This document shows positions 43,284 to 50,743 of a DNA stretch of 64,000 nucleotides, piece by piece. Made by a program: the position numbers and the translations under genes. The notes under the pieces are model-generated. The model ran no database searches. It saw nothing but the letters and a program-made list of their open reading frames with translations, and was not told where the DNA came from. The DNA is from a virus: positions 1-64,000 of IMG/VR virus record IMGVR_UViG_3300009146_000002, one strand, 5' to 3'. The first letter of the stretch is position 1. Each line of letters starts with the position of its first letter.

Positions 43284-43955
43284 ATGGCACACTCCGACCG
43301 ATCGACGACGACGACGGCAGCAGCTCCCCCTCTCACGTTGTCGCAAGCACTGAACGAGCGTATCCGGCAGCTGTTGAAACGGGAGCGGTGGTCACAGCGG
43401 GACTTCGCCAAGCGGCTGGGGGTGACCCAGGGCGCGGTGAGTTATCTCCTGGCAGAGAAACGGCGGGCGGCGGCGTTGGACTACTACGAACGCCTGGCGG
43501 GGGTGTTCGGGGTATCCCTCAGCGTCCTGATCGCGGACCTGGAACAGCAAGTCGGGCACGTTGGGCACGTTGGGCAAGCTGCGCACGCTGGAAAGGGAGT
43601 CCTGGATGCCGCCTCGTCGTCGCCCGCAATCTTCATGTCCTCCGCCGCCGTTGAAGGCAGTCGCGAAGAAACTGTGCTCCTCCGCACCCTCCTCGACGCC
43701 CTCCTCCGCGCTCAACTCGCCGCCAGCGACGCGCGCATCGACGCTCGTGTTGCAGCGGCCTTCACGGCCTTCACTGAGCGCGATGGGCGAAGCGCGCCTG
43801 CGCCAGATCCGCACGACCGCCGTCACCGAGCGCCGAAGAAGCGGGCAGACGGTCGACGCGCGGATGAACCTGCTGTGTCAGCGGATGCGGGCGCTGATCA
43901 CCAACTACCCCCTGGACGGCATCAATCTGCTGGCGGTGTGCGAAGGGCTGGCTGA
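43284..43955 (+). CDS. CI-like XRE repressor candidate
   Basis: 223 residues. After a Thr run from ACG repeats, LNERIRQLLKRERWSQRDFAKRL and VTQGAVSYLLAEKRR form an XRE helix-turn-helix (~24-62), followed by YYERLAGVFGVSLSVLIADL. The middle has a GHVGHVG repeat. From ~165 the sequence becomes low-complexity and looks out of frame, while a good reading continues in the +1 frame, so the true C-terminus may be the 43783-43989 segment. Confidence 0.65.
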   Translation: MAHSDRSTTTTAAAPPLTLSQALNERIRQLLKRERWSQRDFAKRLGVTQGAVSYLLAEKRRAAALDYYERLAGVFGVSLSVLIADLEQQVGHVGHVGQAAHAGKGVLDAASSSPAIFMSSAAVEGSREETVLLRTLLDALLRAQLAASDARIDARVAAAFTAFTERDGRSAPAPDPHDRRHRAPKKRADGRRADEPAVSADAGADHQLPPGRHQSAGGVRRAG

Positions 43956-43989
43956 CCGCGTCGAGCTGGAGCTGGACGTCGCCACGTGA
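43783..43989 (+). CDS. C-terminal segment in +1 frame, or overlapping small gene
   Basis: 68 residues: RLRQIRTTAVTERRRSGQTV, NLLCQRMRALITNYPLDGIN and LLAVCEGLADRVELELDV. It looks more protein-like than the frame it overlaps for 173 bases. The ribosome site before ATG 43783 is weak. Either a separate coupled gene or the displaced end of the CI-like protein after a frameshift. Confidence 0.45.
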   Translation: MGEARLRQIRTTAVTERRRSGQTVDARMNLLCQRMRALITNYPLDGINLLAVCEGLADRVELELDVAT

Positions 43990-44002
43990 CAGACGATCAC
44001 CA

Positions 44003-44018
44003 CGGGCCGGTCGGCCCG
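44003..44018. terminator. Hairpin between convergent genes
   Basis: CGGGCCG-GT-CGGCCCG, a 7-bp perfect stem in the 60-bp gap between convergent genes. No long U tract follows on either strand, so it may act weakly or with Rho. Confidence 0.4.
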
Positions 44019-44049
44019 CAGGATCCTCTGTATCTGTCGTGACCTCGGG

Positions 44050-44493
44050 CTAGTCGCCCTCGCGCTGCTCCACGACCCGGTAGCGCGTCTGGCCCTTCTG
44101 GCCTGACACGCGCAGCAAGCCGCCCCGCACGTACGACACGATCCCGGTGAGCGAGTCGATCCCCTGGGCGCGGGCGGCTGCGCGGAGCTTCGCGATCGGC
44201 ATCGGCTTCCCGTAGGCCTGGATGATGGCCAGCACCTGCTCACGCTTGGCGGTGCGAGCCGCGGTGCGCTTCGCCCACTTCCCCGACGCCGGCGGCGCCT
44301 CGACCACCGCGTGGCCGTTCTTCTGCGCCTTTCTCAGCGCCACCGCGCCGGTGAGCGTGCGGCTCACGGCGCCGCGCTTCTCCTCGCGCAGCTCCTGTTC
44401 CAGCACCGTCGCCGTGAGGCGGAACGCCTCGGCCTGAATGTCCAGCGCCGCCGCCTTCGCGCGCAGCTTCTCTACAATCGTCATCATCGCCAT
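44050..44493 (-). CDS. Winged-helix-like early protein
   Basis: 147 residues, start in an ACG-rich context. N-terminal coiled segment (VEKLRAKAAALDIQAEAFRL, LEQELREEKRG), then a basic linker and a C-terminal domain REQVLAIIQAYGKPMPIAKL, GIVSYVRGGLLRVSGQKGQT that reads like a winged helix. Possible DNA-binding regulator or replication accessory near the RepA-like gene. Confidence 0.5.
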   Translation of the reverse strand: MAMMTIVEKLRAKAAALDIQAEAFRLTATVLEQELREEKRGAVSRTLTGAVALRKAQKNGHAVVEAPPASGKWAKRTAARTAKREQVLAIIQAYGKPMPIAKLRAAARAQGIDSLTGIVSYVRGGLLRVSGQKGQTRYRVVEQREGD

Positions 44494-44511
44494 CGTCGTC
44501 GTCTCCGTCGG

Positions 44512-44946
44512 TTAAGCCGCGTGCCGCTTGCGTCGGTGCTTGCGTTCCTTCGCCACCTCGGCCAGCTCGCGGCGCTTCATCGTGTGGAAGGTGACCATCG
44601 CCGTCTCAGGCGGCGCCCACTTCTGCGCCCAGCTCTCCAGCGGCGTCTCGCCGCCGATGCCCTTGGCCTCGAACGCCGCGCCCAGCACCGCCAGGCTGAT
44701 CACGCCGACTGACGGCAGCGCCACGGCGCTCGGCGCGTAGTGCGCGAACAGGTCGGCCAGGCTCTTGACGGGCAGCGCGGCGAGCTGCGCGCTGAGGAGC
44801 CGCGCCGCGTGGAAGTTATAACAGCCGACGGCCGCCAGCTGCCCGCGCGTCAGGCGGTCGTGGCCGACCACGAGCACCCAGGCGCTGCTCGACGCCTGGA
44901 GCTGTTTGACGGCGGTGGAACCGAGGATGCGTGTCGAGAGGTTCAT
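44512..44946 (-). CDS. Early protein of unknown function
   Basis: 144 residues; ATG 44946 selected because AGGAG precedes it and the longer frame covers the promoter. LTRGQLAAVGCYNFHAARLL, VKSLADLFAHYAPSAVALP and FEAKGIGGETPLESWAQKW suggest helical repeats. Ends in a basic KERKHRRKRHAA tail, possibly nucleic-acid binding. Its leader has CAC/GAC triplets. Confidence 0.5.
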   Translation of the reverse strand: MNLSTRILGSTAVKQLQASSSAWVLVVGHDRLTRGQLAAVGCYNFHAARLLSAQLAALPVKSLADLFAHYAPSAVALPSVGVISLAVLGAAFEAKGIGGETPLESWAQKWAPPETAMVTFHTMKRRELAEVAKERKHRRKRHAA

Positions 44947-45022
44947 ATGGGCGGTGCTCCTGTCCCGTGGTCGTGGTCGTGGTGGTGGTGGGTAGCACCG
45001 GGGAGCCTGTGCTACGGGGGGC

Positions 45023-45051
45023 AGCGTAGTTGAGTGATGACACGGCGTCAA
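45023..45051 (-). promoter_or_regulatory. Sigma70-type promoter for the 44946 gene
   Basis: Minus-strand TTGACG (45051-45046), 17-bp spacer, TACGCT (45028-45023). Leads into a ~77-nt leader with CAC/GAC triplets. This and the next two entries account for most of the 44947-45292 gap. Confidence 0.5.
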
Positions 45052-45143
45052 CCAATTTGATGACAAACACCGCTGCCTGCAGCTGCGCGCAGCCGCCTAT
45101 GTTGGGGGTGCCGGCGGACCGACCGCTACGGGCTGGGAGGATC

Positions 45144-45171
45144 TTGATCTGGGCTAGGCGAGAGGGATACA
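45144..45171 (+). promoter_or_regulatory. Possible promoter for the RepA-like gene
   Basis: TTGATC (45144-45149), 16-bp spacer, GATACA (45166-45171). Transcription from it would include the whole 45214-45271 hairpin in the mRNA leader. Confidence 0.35.
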
Positions 45172-45213
45172 AGGGGCGCTTTCCTGCCCGGCTCAGGCAG
45201 GCCGTACGCCACG

Positions 45214-45271
45214 AAGGGGGCGGTACCGACGCTGATCTTCCCGAGCAAGAAGATCCGGTACCGCCCCCCTT
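45214..45271 (+). promoter_or_regulatory. Very strong leader hairpin before the RepA-like gene
   Basis: Outer arms AAGGGGGCGGTACCG (45214-45228) and CGGTACCGCCCCCCTT (45256-45271) pair over 15 bp with one extra C; inner arms GATCTTC (45234-45240) and GAAGATC (45249-45255) add 7 bp; 8-nt loop. It ends 21 nt before the ATG, leaving AAGGA free. Could be an attenuator, a protein-bound translational operator or a replication element. Confidence 0.75.
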
Positions 45272-45292
45272 AACCCGACCAAGGACAGAACG

Positions 45293-46288
45293 ATGAAGCA
45301 CAAGGATGAACTAGCTCCGGCTACCCTGTCAATCCCCACCCCCGTGCCGGCAGCTGCGCCCGCTGCAGGCCCGCTCGACCTGCTGCCGAACATCATTCCC
45401 TACGGCAGCGTGTCGCTCCTCTCCGGGGCGCCTGGGCTGGGAAAGACGGCGCTGCTGGCGACCATCGCCAAGGCCTTCCGCGACCAGACGCCGCTCTTCG
45501 GCCACCAGCCGAACCCGGTCGCCGACATCGGGATCATCAACGCCGACCGGGGCTGGGAGCGCGGTGGGAAGGTGTGGTTCCAGCGCGCGGGGTTCCCCGA
45601 CATCAAGTGCTACTCGATGCCCGATGATGCGAAGTTCGACCCCCGCTGCCTGCGGAAGAAGCACGAACGCACGGCGCTCCTGGCGGAGTTCATCGACAAG
45701 CTGAAGCTGCCGCCGGGATCGCTGCTCTTCGGCGACCCGATGGGGCTGTTCCTCGGCGGCAACCTGCTCGACTACGACGGGTGCGCGGTCGCCTGCCACG
45801 AGATCCGCGCCATCCTGCGCGCGCGGGGGCTCACGCTCATCGCCACGGCGCACAGCAGCAAGCTGAAGGCGGACCCGAAGGACCGCTACCACCGGCTGCA
45901 GGATCAGATCCTGGGCTCGACCGCGCTGCTCGGCTTCTCCGACACGCAGCTCGTCCTCGCCAGCCCCGAGGAGACGGGCCAGCGGTTCTACACGTTCATG
46001 TGGGCGTCGCACCTGGCCCCGCCCGAGACGTTCCTGCTGGAGCGCAACGAGGTGGGCATCTTCGCGCTGGCCGATGGGACCGACCAGGGCAGCGCCGGCC
46101 AGATCCTGGCCTACTTCCCCGCCGACGGCAGCGAGATCACGGCCGGCGAGCTGGGCACGCTCGCCCTGGCGGTGCCCCTGACCCTCAAGACCGTCCACCG
46201 CGCGCTCAACCAGCTGGTGGCCGACGGCAAGGTGGAGAAGGTCCGCCGGGGCACGTACCGGCGGATGCACGCGCTGATCCTGCACTAG
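45293..46288 (+). CDS. RepA-like (AAA_25/RecA-fold) replication ATPase
   Basis: 331 residues. VSLLSGAPGLGKTALLATIA is Walker A (~45-52), IGIINADRGWERGG and GSLLFGDPMGLFLGG (Walker B region), LTLIATAHSSKLKADPKDRY and ILGSTALLGFSDTQLVL are typical of RepA-type hexameric replicative helicases. The C-terminus (DGSEITAGELGTLALAVPL, HRALNQLVADGKVEKVRRGT) is a winged helix likely binding DNA. The repeat-rich region just downstream is a natural origin target. Confidence 0.75.
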   Translation: MKHKDELAPATLSIPTPVPAAAPAAGPLDLLPNIIPYGSVSLLSGAPGLGKTALLATIAKAFRDQTPLFGHQPNPVADIGIINADRGWERGGKVWFQRAGFPDIKCYSMPDDAKFDPRCLRKKHERTALLAEFIDKLKLPPGSLLFGDPMGLFLGGNLLDYDGCAVACHEIRAILRARGLTLIATAHSSKLKADPKDRYHRLQDQILGSTALLGFSDTQLVLASPEETGQRFYTFMWASHLAPPETFLLERNEVGIFALADGTDQGSAGQILAYFPADGSEITAGELGTLALAVPLTLKTVHRALNQLVADGKVEKVRRGTYRRMHALILH

Positions 46289-46297
46289 CTTTCGCCT

Positions 46298-46339
46298 ACA
46301 GCGGGAGGGGGAGCCCCCATATATACCCCCTCCCGCTGT
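46298..46339. terminator. Strong 14-bp stem after the RepA-like gene
   Basis: ACAGCGGGAGGGGG (46298-46311) pairs perfectly with CCCCCTCCCGCTGT (46326-46339), loop includes ATATATA. No run of T follows; may be a bidirectional terminator between convergent genes or part of the origin. Confidence 0.6.
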
Positions 46340-46356
46340 CTCTGATGGGCTGTTAC

Positions 46357-46555
46357 CCCTGTATGTACATAGAGTTAATACAGGGACATAACTTGGGACA
46401 GTGTCCCTTGTACGTCCCTAACTCCCCCCTGATCGGGTACTTCGGGACAGCTCAGGACATGGGGTCTGTCTTTACCTAAGTCCTTTGCCCCGCAGGGCTT
46501 AAGTGGCGAAGGGACACAAAACAGGGGGGTGTGCCGGGGGTGCCCTGACGGGACA
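46357..46555. other. Putative replication origin with GGGACA repeats
   Basis: AT-richer non-coding stretch with CCCTGTAT/ATACAGGG inverted repeat (46357-46364, 46378-46385), a perfect GGGACA-G-TGTCCC palindrome (46395-46407) and GGGACA at 46383, 46395, 46402 (reverse), 46444, 46511 and 46550. Multiple short repeats plus AT-rich DNA beside a RepA-like gene is the usual picture of an iteron origin. It fills the 46289-46573 gap. Confidence 0.5.
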
Positions 46556-46573
46556 GGCCCCCGTCAGCCAGGC

Positions 46574-47167
46574 TCACTCACTTTCGCCCCCCTTCGCCGC
46601 CGCTTTCTCCGCCTCAGCCGCCCGCACGTACTCGGACGCATACGGGGAGCGGGGCAGCTTCACCGGCACCGGCCGGCCCAGCACCTCCTCGCCGTGGAGC
46701 GGGCAGCTCGGGGCGGTGCCCAGGTGCGGGCACCGGCACTCGTCCGTGACGTGCAGGTTCGCGTACGCGCCGGCCGCCTTGCCGCCGGTCACGAACCAGC
46801 CGCCGCCCAGCCGGCGCATCTCGGCGACTTCCTCCGGGGTGGGCACGATGTCGGGGGCCGCCGTGGTCACGCGCCGGCCCCGGTGCTGCACCGGGTAGAT
46901 GACCACGCCCACCGTGTAGATGCGCCCGCACCAGGGGCAGCACAGCCGCTGGGTGTGCGGGTTCCAGAACAGCTTGCTCACCGACTCGCACGTCGGGCGC
47001 TGCTTGGCGGCGGCGCGCGCGCGGCTGACGTCACTCATGCGCTTGGGCAGGTGCTTGCGGTCCAGGTCCGCGAAGATCAGCTGCCCGCAGGCCGGGCAGG
47101 CGCACTCGAAGCGGTCGATGCGGGCGAACAGCCGCCGGCCGGGCGGCATCCGGGGCAGGTCAGGCAT
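46574..47167 (-). CDS. Cys-rich zinc-ribbon phage protein
   Basis: 197 residues from ATG 47167 with GGAGGAG upstream. FECACPACGQLIF, RLCCPWCGRIY and ECRCPHLGTAPSCPLHG give at least three CxxC elements. VAEMRRLGGGWFVTGGKAAG forms a helix-strand segment. Resembles Cys-rich phage proteins of unknown role; multiple zinc ribbons suggest nucleic acid or protein contacts. Confidence 0.6.
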   Translation of the reverse strand: MPDLPRMPPGRRLFARIDRFECACPACGQLIFADLDRKHLPKRMSDVSRARAAAKQRPTCESVSKLFWNPHTQRLCCPWCGRIYTVGVVIYPVQHRGRRVTTAAPDIVPTPEEVAEMRRLGGGWFVTGGKAAGAYANLHVTDECRCPHLGTAPSCPLHGEEVLGRPVPVKLPRSPYASEYVRAAEAEKAAAKGGESE

Positions 47168-47327
47168 GGGCTCCTCCCACGTACGGGCGCGGGGCGGGAC
47201 TGCACCGAGGCCCAGTACAGCTGAGGGTAGGTACGTACGGCTGGGACGGTAGCACGCCTCGCCTCCCTCGCTCGCCTGCGGCTCGCTCAGTCGTGCTCGG
47301 CCCGGGCGGGAGTGGTGAGGCGGGCGG

Positions 47328-47741
47328 TCACGCAGATCCCTCGTCATCGCCTCGGGACGGCGCCCCGGGCTCGCCGTGGCGCGGCTCGGCTGCCTGCCGC
47401 CGCGCCTGCTGGTGCTCGTGCCACCGTCGCCGATGGTAGGCCCGCAGGCCCGCCGCCGCGCAGCTGGGCGAACAGTAGAGCTGCTTGTGGTGGGTGGGGA
47501 CGAACACGGGCGAGGCGCACAGCGTGTTCTGACAGAGGCGCGTGGGCTCGTCCGGGATCCAGCGCCCGGCCGCTTGCCACGCTTCCCACGCCAGCTGCAC
47601 GGCGTAGCTGAAGTACTGGCCCGGCCAGCTGGGGTCGTCCGGGCCGCGCCGCCCCACTTGCGCCTCGATGGGCGGCGCGGTGATCCAGGCCTCGAAGGCG
47701 GCGCGCTCGGGATCAGGCTCGGGATTAGGGTCGGTCGGCAT
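47328..47741 (-). CDS. Small accessory protein with Cys cluster
   Basis: 137 residues; GGAGGGG before ATG 47741. AAFEAWITAPPIE and YAVQLAWEAWQAAGRW is a pattern common in small phage proteins; CQNTLCASPVF and YCSPSC form a four-Cys ribbon in the C-terminal half. Function unknown. The 160-bp gap downstream (47168-47327) has no gene and only GC-rich inverted repeats. Confidence 0.5.
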   Translation of the reverse strand: MPTDPNPEPDPERAAFEAWITAPPIEAQVGRRGPDDPSWPGQYFSYAVQLAWEAWQAAGRWIPDEPTRLCQNTLCASPVFVPTHHKQLYCSPSCAAAGLRAYHRRRWHEHQQARRQAAEPRHGEPGAPSRGDDEGSA

Positions 47742-47765
47742 CGGTTCACCCCTCCGGCGGCGGGA

Positions 47766-48212
47766 CTAGCCGCCGACCGCCCGCGCCACCGGCTTGCCGG
47801 ACCGCGCCTCGATGATCGCCACGATGCGCGGGGCCACGCCCTTCTCCATCTCCACCTCGACGAAGTCGCCCCGCCCGCTCGCGTCCTTGAACTGCACGGT
47901 GAGGAAGTGATCGAGCGCGGCGCCCATGCGCGGGTTCATCTTGCGGACCTTCGCGCGGCGGTCATAGGTGATCGTCGTGATGTTCGCGTAGAGGATGATC
48001 GTCGGGTCGCCCTTGCGCGGCTGCACGACCAGGTGCGCCGCGTCGAAGATCAGGCTGACATCCCGGCGGTCGGTGTCCTCGCCGCGCATGAGGTACTGCC
48101 GCACGTCGTCCTTGAAGGTGACGGGCGCGGCGGACTGCGCCGCCAGCGGGGCGGCGAGGGAGGCGGCGAGGGTCAGGGCGAGGGTCAGGGTCAGGGTCAG
48201 GGCGCGTGTCAT
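47766..48212 (-). CDS. Secreted protein, possible lysogenic-conversion gene
   Basis: 148 residues. N-terminal signal peptide MTRALTLTLTLALTLAASLA with AxA-type cleavage near LAAQSA; its DNA is a run of near-perfect AGGGTC hexamers (48173-48204). The mature part (VSLIFDAAHLVVQPRKGDPT, FLTVQFKDASGRGDF) resembles soluble bacterial proteins of unknown function. An exported product in a phage accessory region suggests host-envelope modification. Confidence 0.6.
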   Translation of the reverse strand: MTRALTLTLTLALTLAASLAAPLAAQSAAPVTFKDDVRQYLMRGEDTDRRDVSLIFDAAHLVVQPRKGDPTIILYANITTITYDRRAKVRKMNPRMGAALDHFLTVQFKDASGRGDFVEVEMEKGVAPRIVAIIEARSGKPVARAVGG

Positions 48213-48264
48213 CGGGGAGTCTCCATCTGGGTCAGCGATCGGGAACGTGAGAGGCGGAACTGTC

Positions 48265-48534
48265 TTACTCGGACGACCGCCGCCGCAGGTGGCGGGCGGC
48301 CTCGGGCACCCAGAGGCAGGGCTGCCCGGCGTCGGCCCGGGCCAGACTGCACAGCGGGCAGAAGCCGAACTGCAGCAGCTCGCCCAGGTCGTTCAGCTCC
48401 GGCTCAGAGGCCACGACGGCACAACCGCACGCGCAGCGCAGCGCCGCTAGCTCGCCGGGCGCGAACAGGAACTCGCGGCGCGGGTAGGCGGGAGAGGAAG
48501 ATGGGCGGCGCGGGCGGTGGCGGCGGGGCGGCAT
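48265..48534 (-). CDS. Small zinc-ribbon protein
   Basis: 89 residues from ATG 48534 overlapping the upstream TGA. RCACGCAVV and FCPLCSLA supply four Cys. N-terminus is Arg/Pro-rich. Part of the coupled accessory operon; function unknown. Confidence 0.5.
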   Translation of the reverse strand: MPPRRHRPRRPSSSPAYPRREFLFAPGELAALRCACGCAVVASEPELNDLGELLQFGFCPLCSLARADAGQPCLWVPEAARHLRRRSSE

Positions 48535-48860
48535 CACACCGGCCTCGCCGCGTAGCGCGTGCAGGGCTCACACACGCCAACGTGCAGCGCCGGGGCGCCC
48601 ACGCCGATCAGCGTGCCGCAGAGATGACAGCGATCCTCGGTCACGCCCGCCGGCAGCCCCTCGCCCAGTGCGCGGGCGGCGAACGTGTGCGCGGGCGCCT
48701 CGTCCTCGCAGGTCTGGCACACGCCGTCAGCGGCCGGGAGGTATTGCGGGCAGACGAACGGGCCGTCTGGCGTCACCAGCCCGCCGCAGACGAGGCAGCG
48801 CCAGCTCACGAGGTGTGGGACGCCCGACTTGGCGAACTGCTGGCAGCGGCAGCCGCTCAT
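48534..48860 (-). CDS. Multi-CxxC protein
   Basis: 108 residues. Contains CRCQQF, CLVCGG, CQTCED, CHLCGT and CEPC, about four to five CxxC units, so likely two or more zinc sites. ATGA overlap with the upstream membrane-protein gene. Function unknown. Confidence 0.55.
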   Translation of the reverse strand: MSGCRCQQFAKSGVPHLVSWRCLVCGGLVTPDGPFVCPQYLPAADGVCQTCEDEAPAHTFAARALGEGLPAGVTEDRCHLCGTLIGVGAPALHVGVCEPCTRYAARPV

Positions 48861-49102
48861 CGGGGGAAGCCCTCGGGCGGCATCGGGCCTTTGCCGTGCA
48901 GGAACGCGGTGAAGCGGCGCTCGTAGTCGCGCCGGGCGCGGCCCACGCCGAGCAGCCGCCCGACCACGACGACCGGTAGGGCCAGCAGCCCGACCAGCGC
49001 CATGTAGGCCAGCAGCGCGAGCAGCATCCCGGCCGCCGCCGGGATGAGCCACCACGCGCCGAGCAGGGTCAGCAGGATCGCCAGCAGCAGCAGGACGATC
49101 AC
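48857..49102 (-). CDS. Small membrane protein
   Basis: 81 residues with GTG 49102 overlapping the upstream TGA. Two to three hydrophobic segments (IVLLLLAILLTLLGAWWLIP and ALLAYMALVGLLALPVVVVG), then a basic RARRDYERR tail. Likely inner-membrane protein. Confidence 0.5.
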   Translation of the reverse strand: MIVLLLLAILLTLLGAWWLIPAAAGMLLALLAYMALVGLLALPVVVVGRLLGVGRARRDYERRFTAFLHGKGPMPPEGFPR

Positions 49103-49338
49103 GGCCGCGCCCCGCTCACCAGCACCAGCAGGACGACGCACAGGATCAGCAGCAGCAGCCCCCAGGTGACGATGAACTCCCACCGCAGGGCGCGCAGGTC
49201 CGCGCGCAGCGCCTGCAGCTGGGCGGCGGTGGCAGGCGCCTCGCTCGCCCGCATCGCCGTCGCCGCCGCGCGGGCCTCGTCCTCGGGGACGCCCACCGAT
49301 CGCAGGGCCGTGTACAGCTCGCTGACGATCAGGCTCAT
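49099..49338 (-). CDS. Coiled-coil membrane-anchored protein
   Basis: 79 residues. Helical region with ALRSVGVPEDEARAAATAMR and AAQLQALRADLRALRWEF followed by one C-terminal membrane segment (VTWGLLLLILCVVLLVLV). Reminiscent of CCDC90/DUF1640-like coiled coil-plus-TM proteins in phages. Paired with the other membrane protein just downstream. Confidence 0.5.
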   Translation of the reverse strand: MSLIVSELYTALRSVGVPEDEARAAATAMRASEAPATAAQLQALRADLRALRWEFIVTWGLLLLILCVVLLVLVSGARP

Positions 49339-49556
49339 GGCGTGTGCAGCTCCACCGGGGGCGGCGCGTTCAGGTTCGTCAGCGCCCGATCCATCGCCGC
49401 GTTGATCAGCGTGGCGAACCGGACGCGGGTCGTCGGGTCTTTCAGGATCTCGACGGCGATCTCCTCCGCCGCGCGGTCGATGTACCGCGTGAGCGTATGG
49501 ACGACGCTTCGGTCCACCGCTTGCTGCACGAGTAGCTCTAGTTGGGTCGTGGTCAT
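49335..49556 (-). CDS. Small helical accessory protein
   Basis: 73 residues from ATG 49556 with GGAG upstream (an earlier ATG at 49577 has none). QLELLVQQAVDRSVVHTLTR and AAEEIAVEILKDPTTRVRF suggest helices. Opens the membrane-protein sub-operon. Function unknown. Confidence 0.45.
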   Translation of the reverse strand: MTTTQLELLVQQAVDRSVVHTLTRYIDRAAEEIAVEILKDPTTRVRFATLINAAMDRALTNLNAPPPVELHTP

Positions 49557-49638
49557 GCCGTCATCACTCCGTGTCATCAGGCTAGCAGAACTCTCACAGG
49601 TACGCAGGACGCCCGCAGCTGCTCGCAGCGGGGCGCAG

Positions 49639-50091
49639 CTAGAAGCTCGTGGGTCGATAGCTTGCCGCCGGAGCCAGCGTGCGGCGCAGGGACTGGTACG
49701 CAGGCGATTGCTGCGACCGGACCAGCCACTGTGACCGCCGTTGCGCCTCGTCGGCTTGCATATGCGAGTCGTACATGCGGCAGCCGTACGGCGCCACCGC
49801 GTGGATCGTGCAGCGGTCGTCCGCGCTGAGAAAGACGCACCGCCCGCCAGCCAGGCGCGGCGTGATCGTGCCCACGCGGAACACCTCGCCGGTCGCGCGG
49901 TTCCCTACCAGCGCCCCCGGGCTGGCCCAGAACTTCGCCAGCACAGCCGCGACCGGCCGCGCCAGGTACGCGGCGATCTGCTCCAGCTCCCCGGCGGCAA
50001 GGCTGCCGGGCTGCTCGTGGCAGCCACGGCGGCACTCGTCGCAGGCGCAGACCGTGCGGGCGAACGGCGGGCCGTCCGGGGGCGACGTCAT
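49639..50091 (-). CDS. YkgJ-like zinc/iron-chelating domain protein
   Basis: 150 residues. CACDECRRGC in the N-terminus and RCTIHAVAPYGCRMYD match the CxxCxxxC...C...C pattern of YkgJ/PF03692 metal-chelating proteins. Codons around 49755-49769 encode S-H-M-Q with a GCATATGC palindrome. ATGA overlap with the upstream gene. Metal chelation is family knowledge; role in phage unknown. Confidence 0.6.
   Translation of the reverse strand: MTSPPDGPPFARTVCACDECRRGCHEQPGSLAAGELEQIAAYLARPVAAVLAKFWASPGALVGNRATGEVFRVGTITPRLAGGRCVFLSADDRCTIHAVAPYGCRMYDSHMQADEAQRRSQWLVRSQQSPAYQSLRRTLAPAASYRPTSF
49758..49765. promoter_or_regulatory. Intragenic GCATATGC palindrome
   Basis: Exact copy inside the YkgJ-like gene, encoding part of S-H-M-Q-A with CAT and CAA codons. 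Minus-strand context ACGACTCGCATATGCAAG resembles the promoter copies on the -35 side only. Confidence 0.35.
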
Positions 50092-50555
50092 CGCGCGGCC
50101 AGCGGCGCGGCCAGCGGCAGGGACAGCTCCCGCAGCAGTACTTCGGCTTCGCCGCCGCTGTCCAGCCGCAGCGCGATGATCGTCTCGTCGGGGTCGATGG
50201 AGTCGCCGGGGTCGACGCCGATGGAGACGACGGTGCCATAGCCGCTAGCGACGTCGTCGCCCGGGTCGTGCCAGTAGACGCGCGCCCCGATGGCCACGGT
50301 GGGCAGCCGGGGCGGTTCCGGGAACACCCAGACCATCCCGTGCTTCACTGCCCCGCCGATCAGGCTCTCGCCGCCGGGCCAGTCCATGCGCTGGCACAGC
50401 GCCACCGCCGCCGCCCGGTGGGCGCCGTTGTGGCCGTCGTACGGGAAGTCGCCGTCAGCTGGCACGGTGACGCGGTTACCGTCTAGGTCGCTCGCAATGA
50501 TGCGGGCGGGGCGCCGATCCGTGGCGCCAACGTAGCGCGTGGTGATGGCCTTCAT
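50088..50555 (-). CDS. Conserved phage accessory protein
   Basis: 155 residues. MKAITTRYVGATDRRPARII and PYDGHNGAHRAAAVALCQRM are familiar from small phage/plasmid proteins of unknown function; a second half (GARVYWHDPGDDVASGYGTV) looks like an SH3-type small barrel. Coupled at both ends by ATGA overlaps. Confidence 0.6.
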   Translation of the reverse strand: MKAITTRYVGATDRRPARIIASDLDGNRVTVPADGDFPYDGHNGAHRAAAVALCQRMDWPGGESLIGGAVKHGMVWVFPEPPRLPTVAIGARVYWHDPGDDVASGYGTVVSIGVDPGDSIDPDETIIALRLDSGGEAEVLLRELSLPLAAPLAAR

Positions 50556-50743
50556 CGCGCGCCCCCAGCTGCCGGGTCGATGCCCGCCGCCGCCAGCTCC
50601 ACCTCATCGTCGGTCGGGTCGACGATCAGGCTCGGATCGTCGTACGGGGCGTGGATCAGCGATCCGTCCGCCCGCTCCAGAAACAGTCCGCCGCCGTCGT
50701 CGTCCATGACGTGCCACAGCTTGCCCTGATAGATCGCCTTCAT
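50552..50743 (-). CDS. Small accessory protein
   Basis: 63 residues from ATG 50743. MKAIYQGKLWHVMDDDGGG, FLERADGSLIHAPYDDP: a short beta protein sharing the MKAI start with its downstream neighbour. Ends DPAAGGAR, encoded by the recurrent junction sequence that supplies the next ribosome site. Confidence 0.5.
   Translation of the reverse strand: MKAIYQGKLWHVMDDDGGGLFLERADGSLIHAPYDDPSLIVDPTDDEVELAAAGIDPAAGGAR

Noticed and set aside
47168-47327. GC-rich gap as a promoter
   Set aside because: No pair of -35/-10 hexamers with proper spacing was found on either strand; only short GC-rich inverted repeats.
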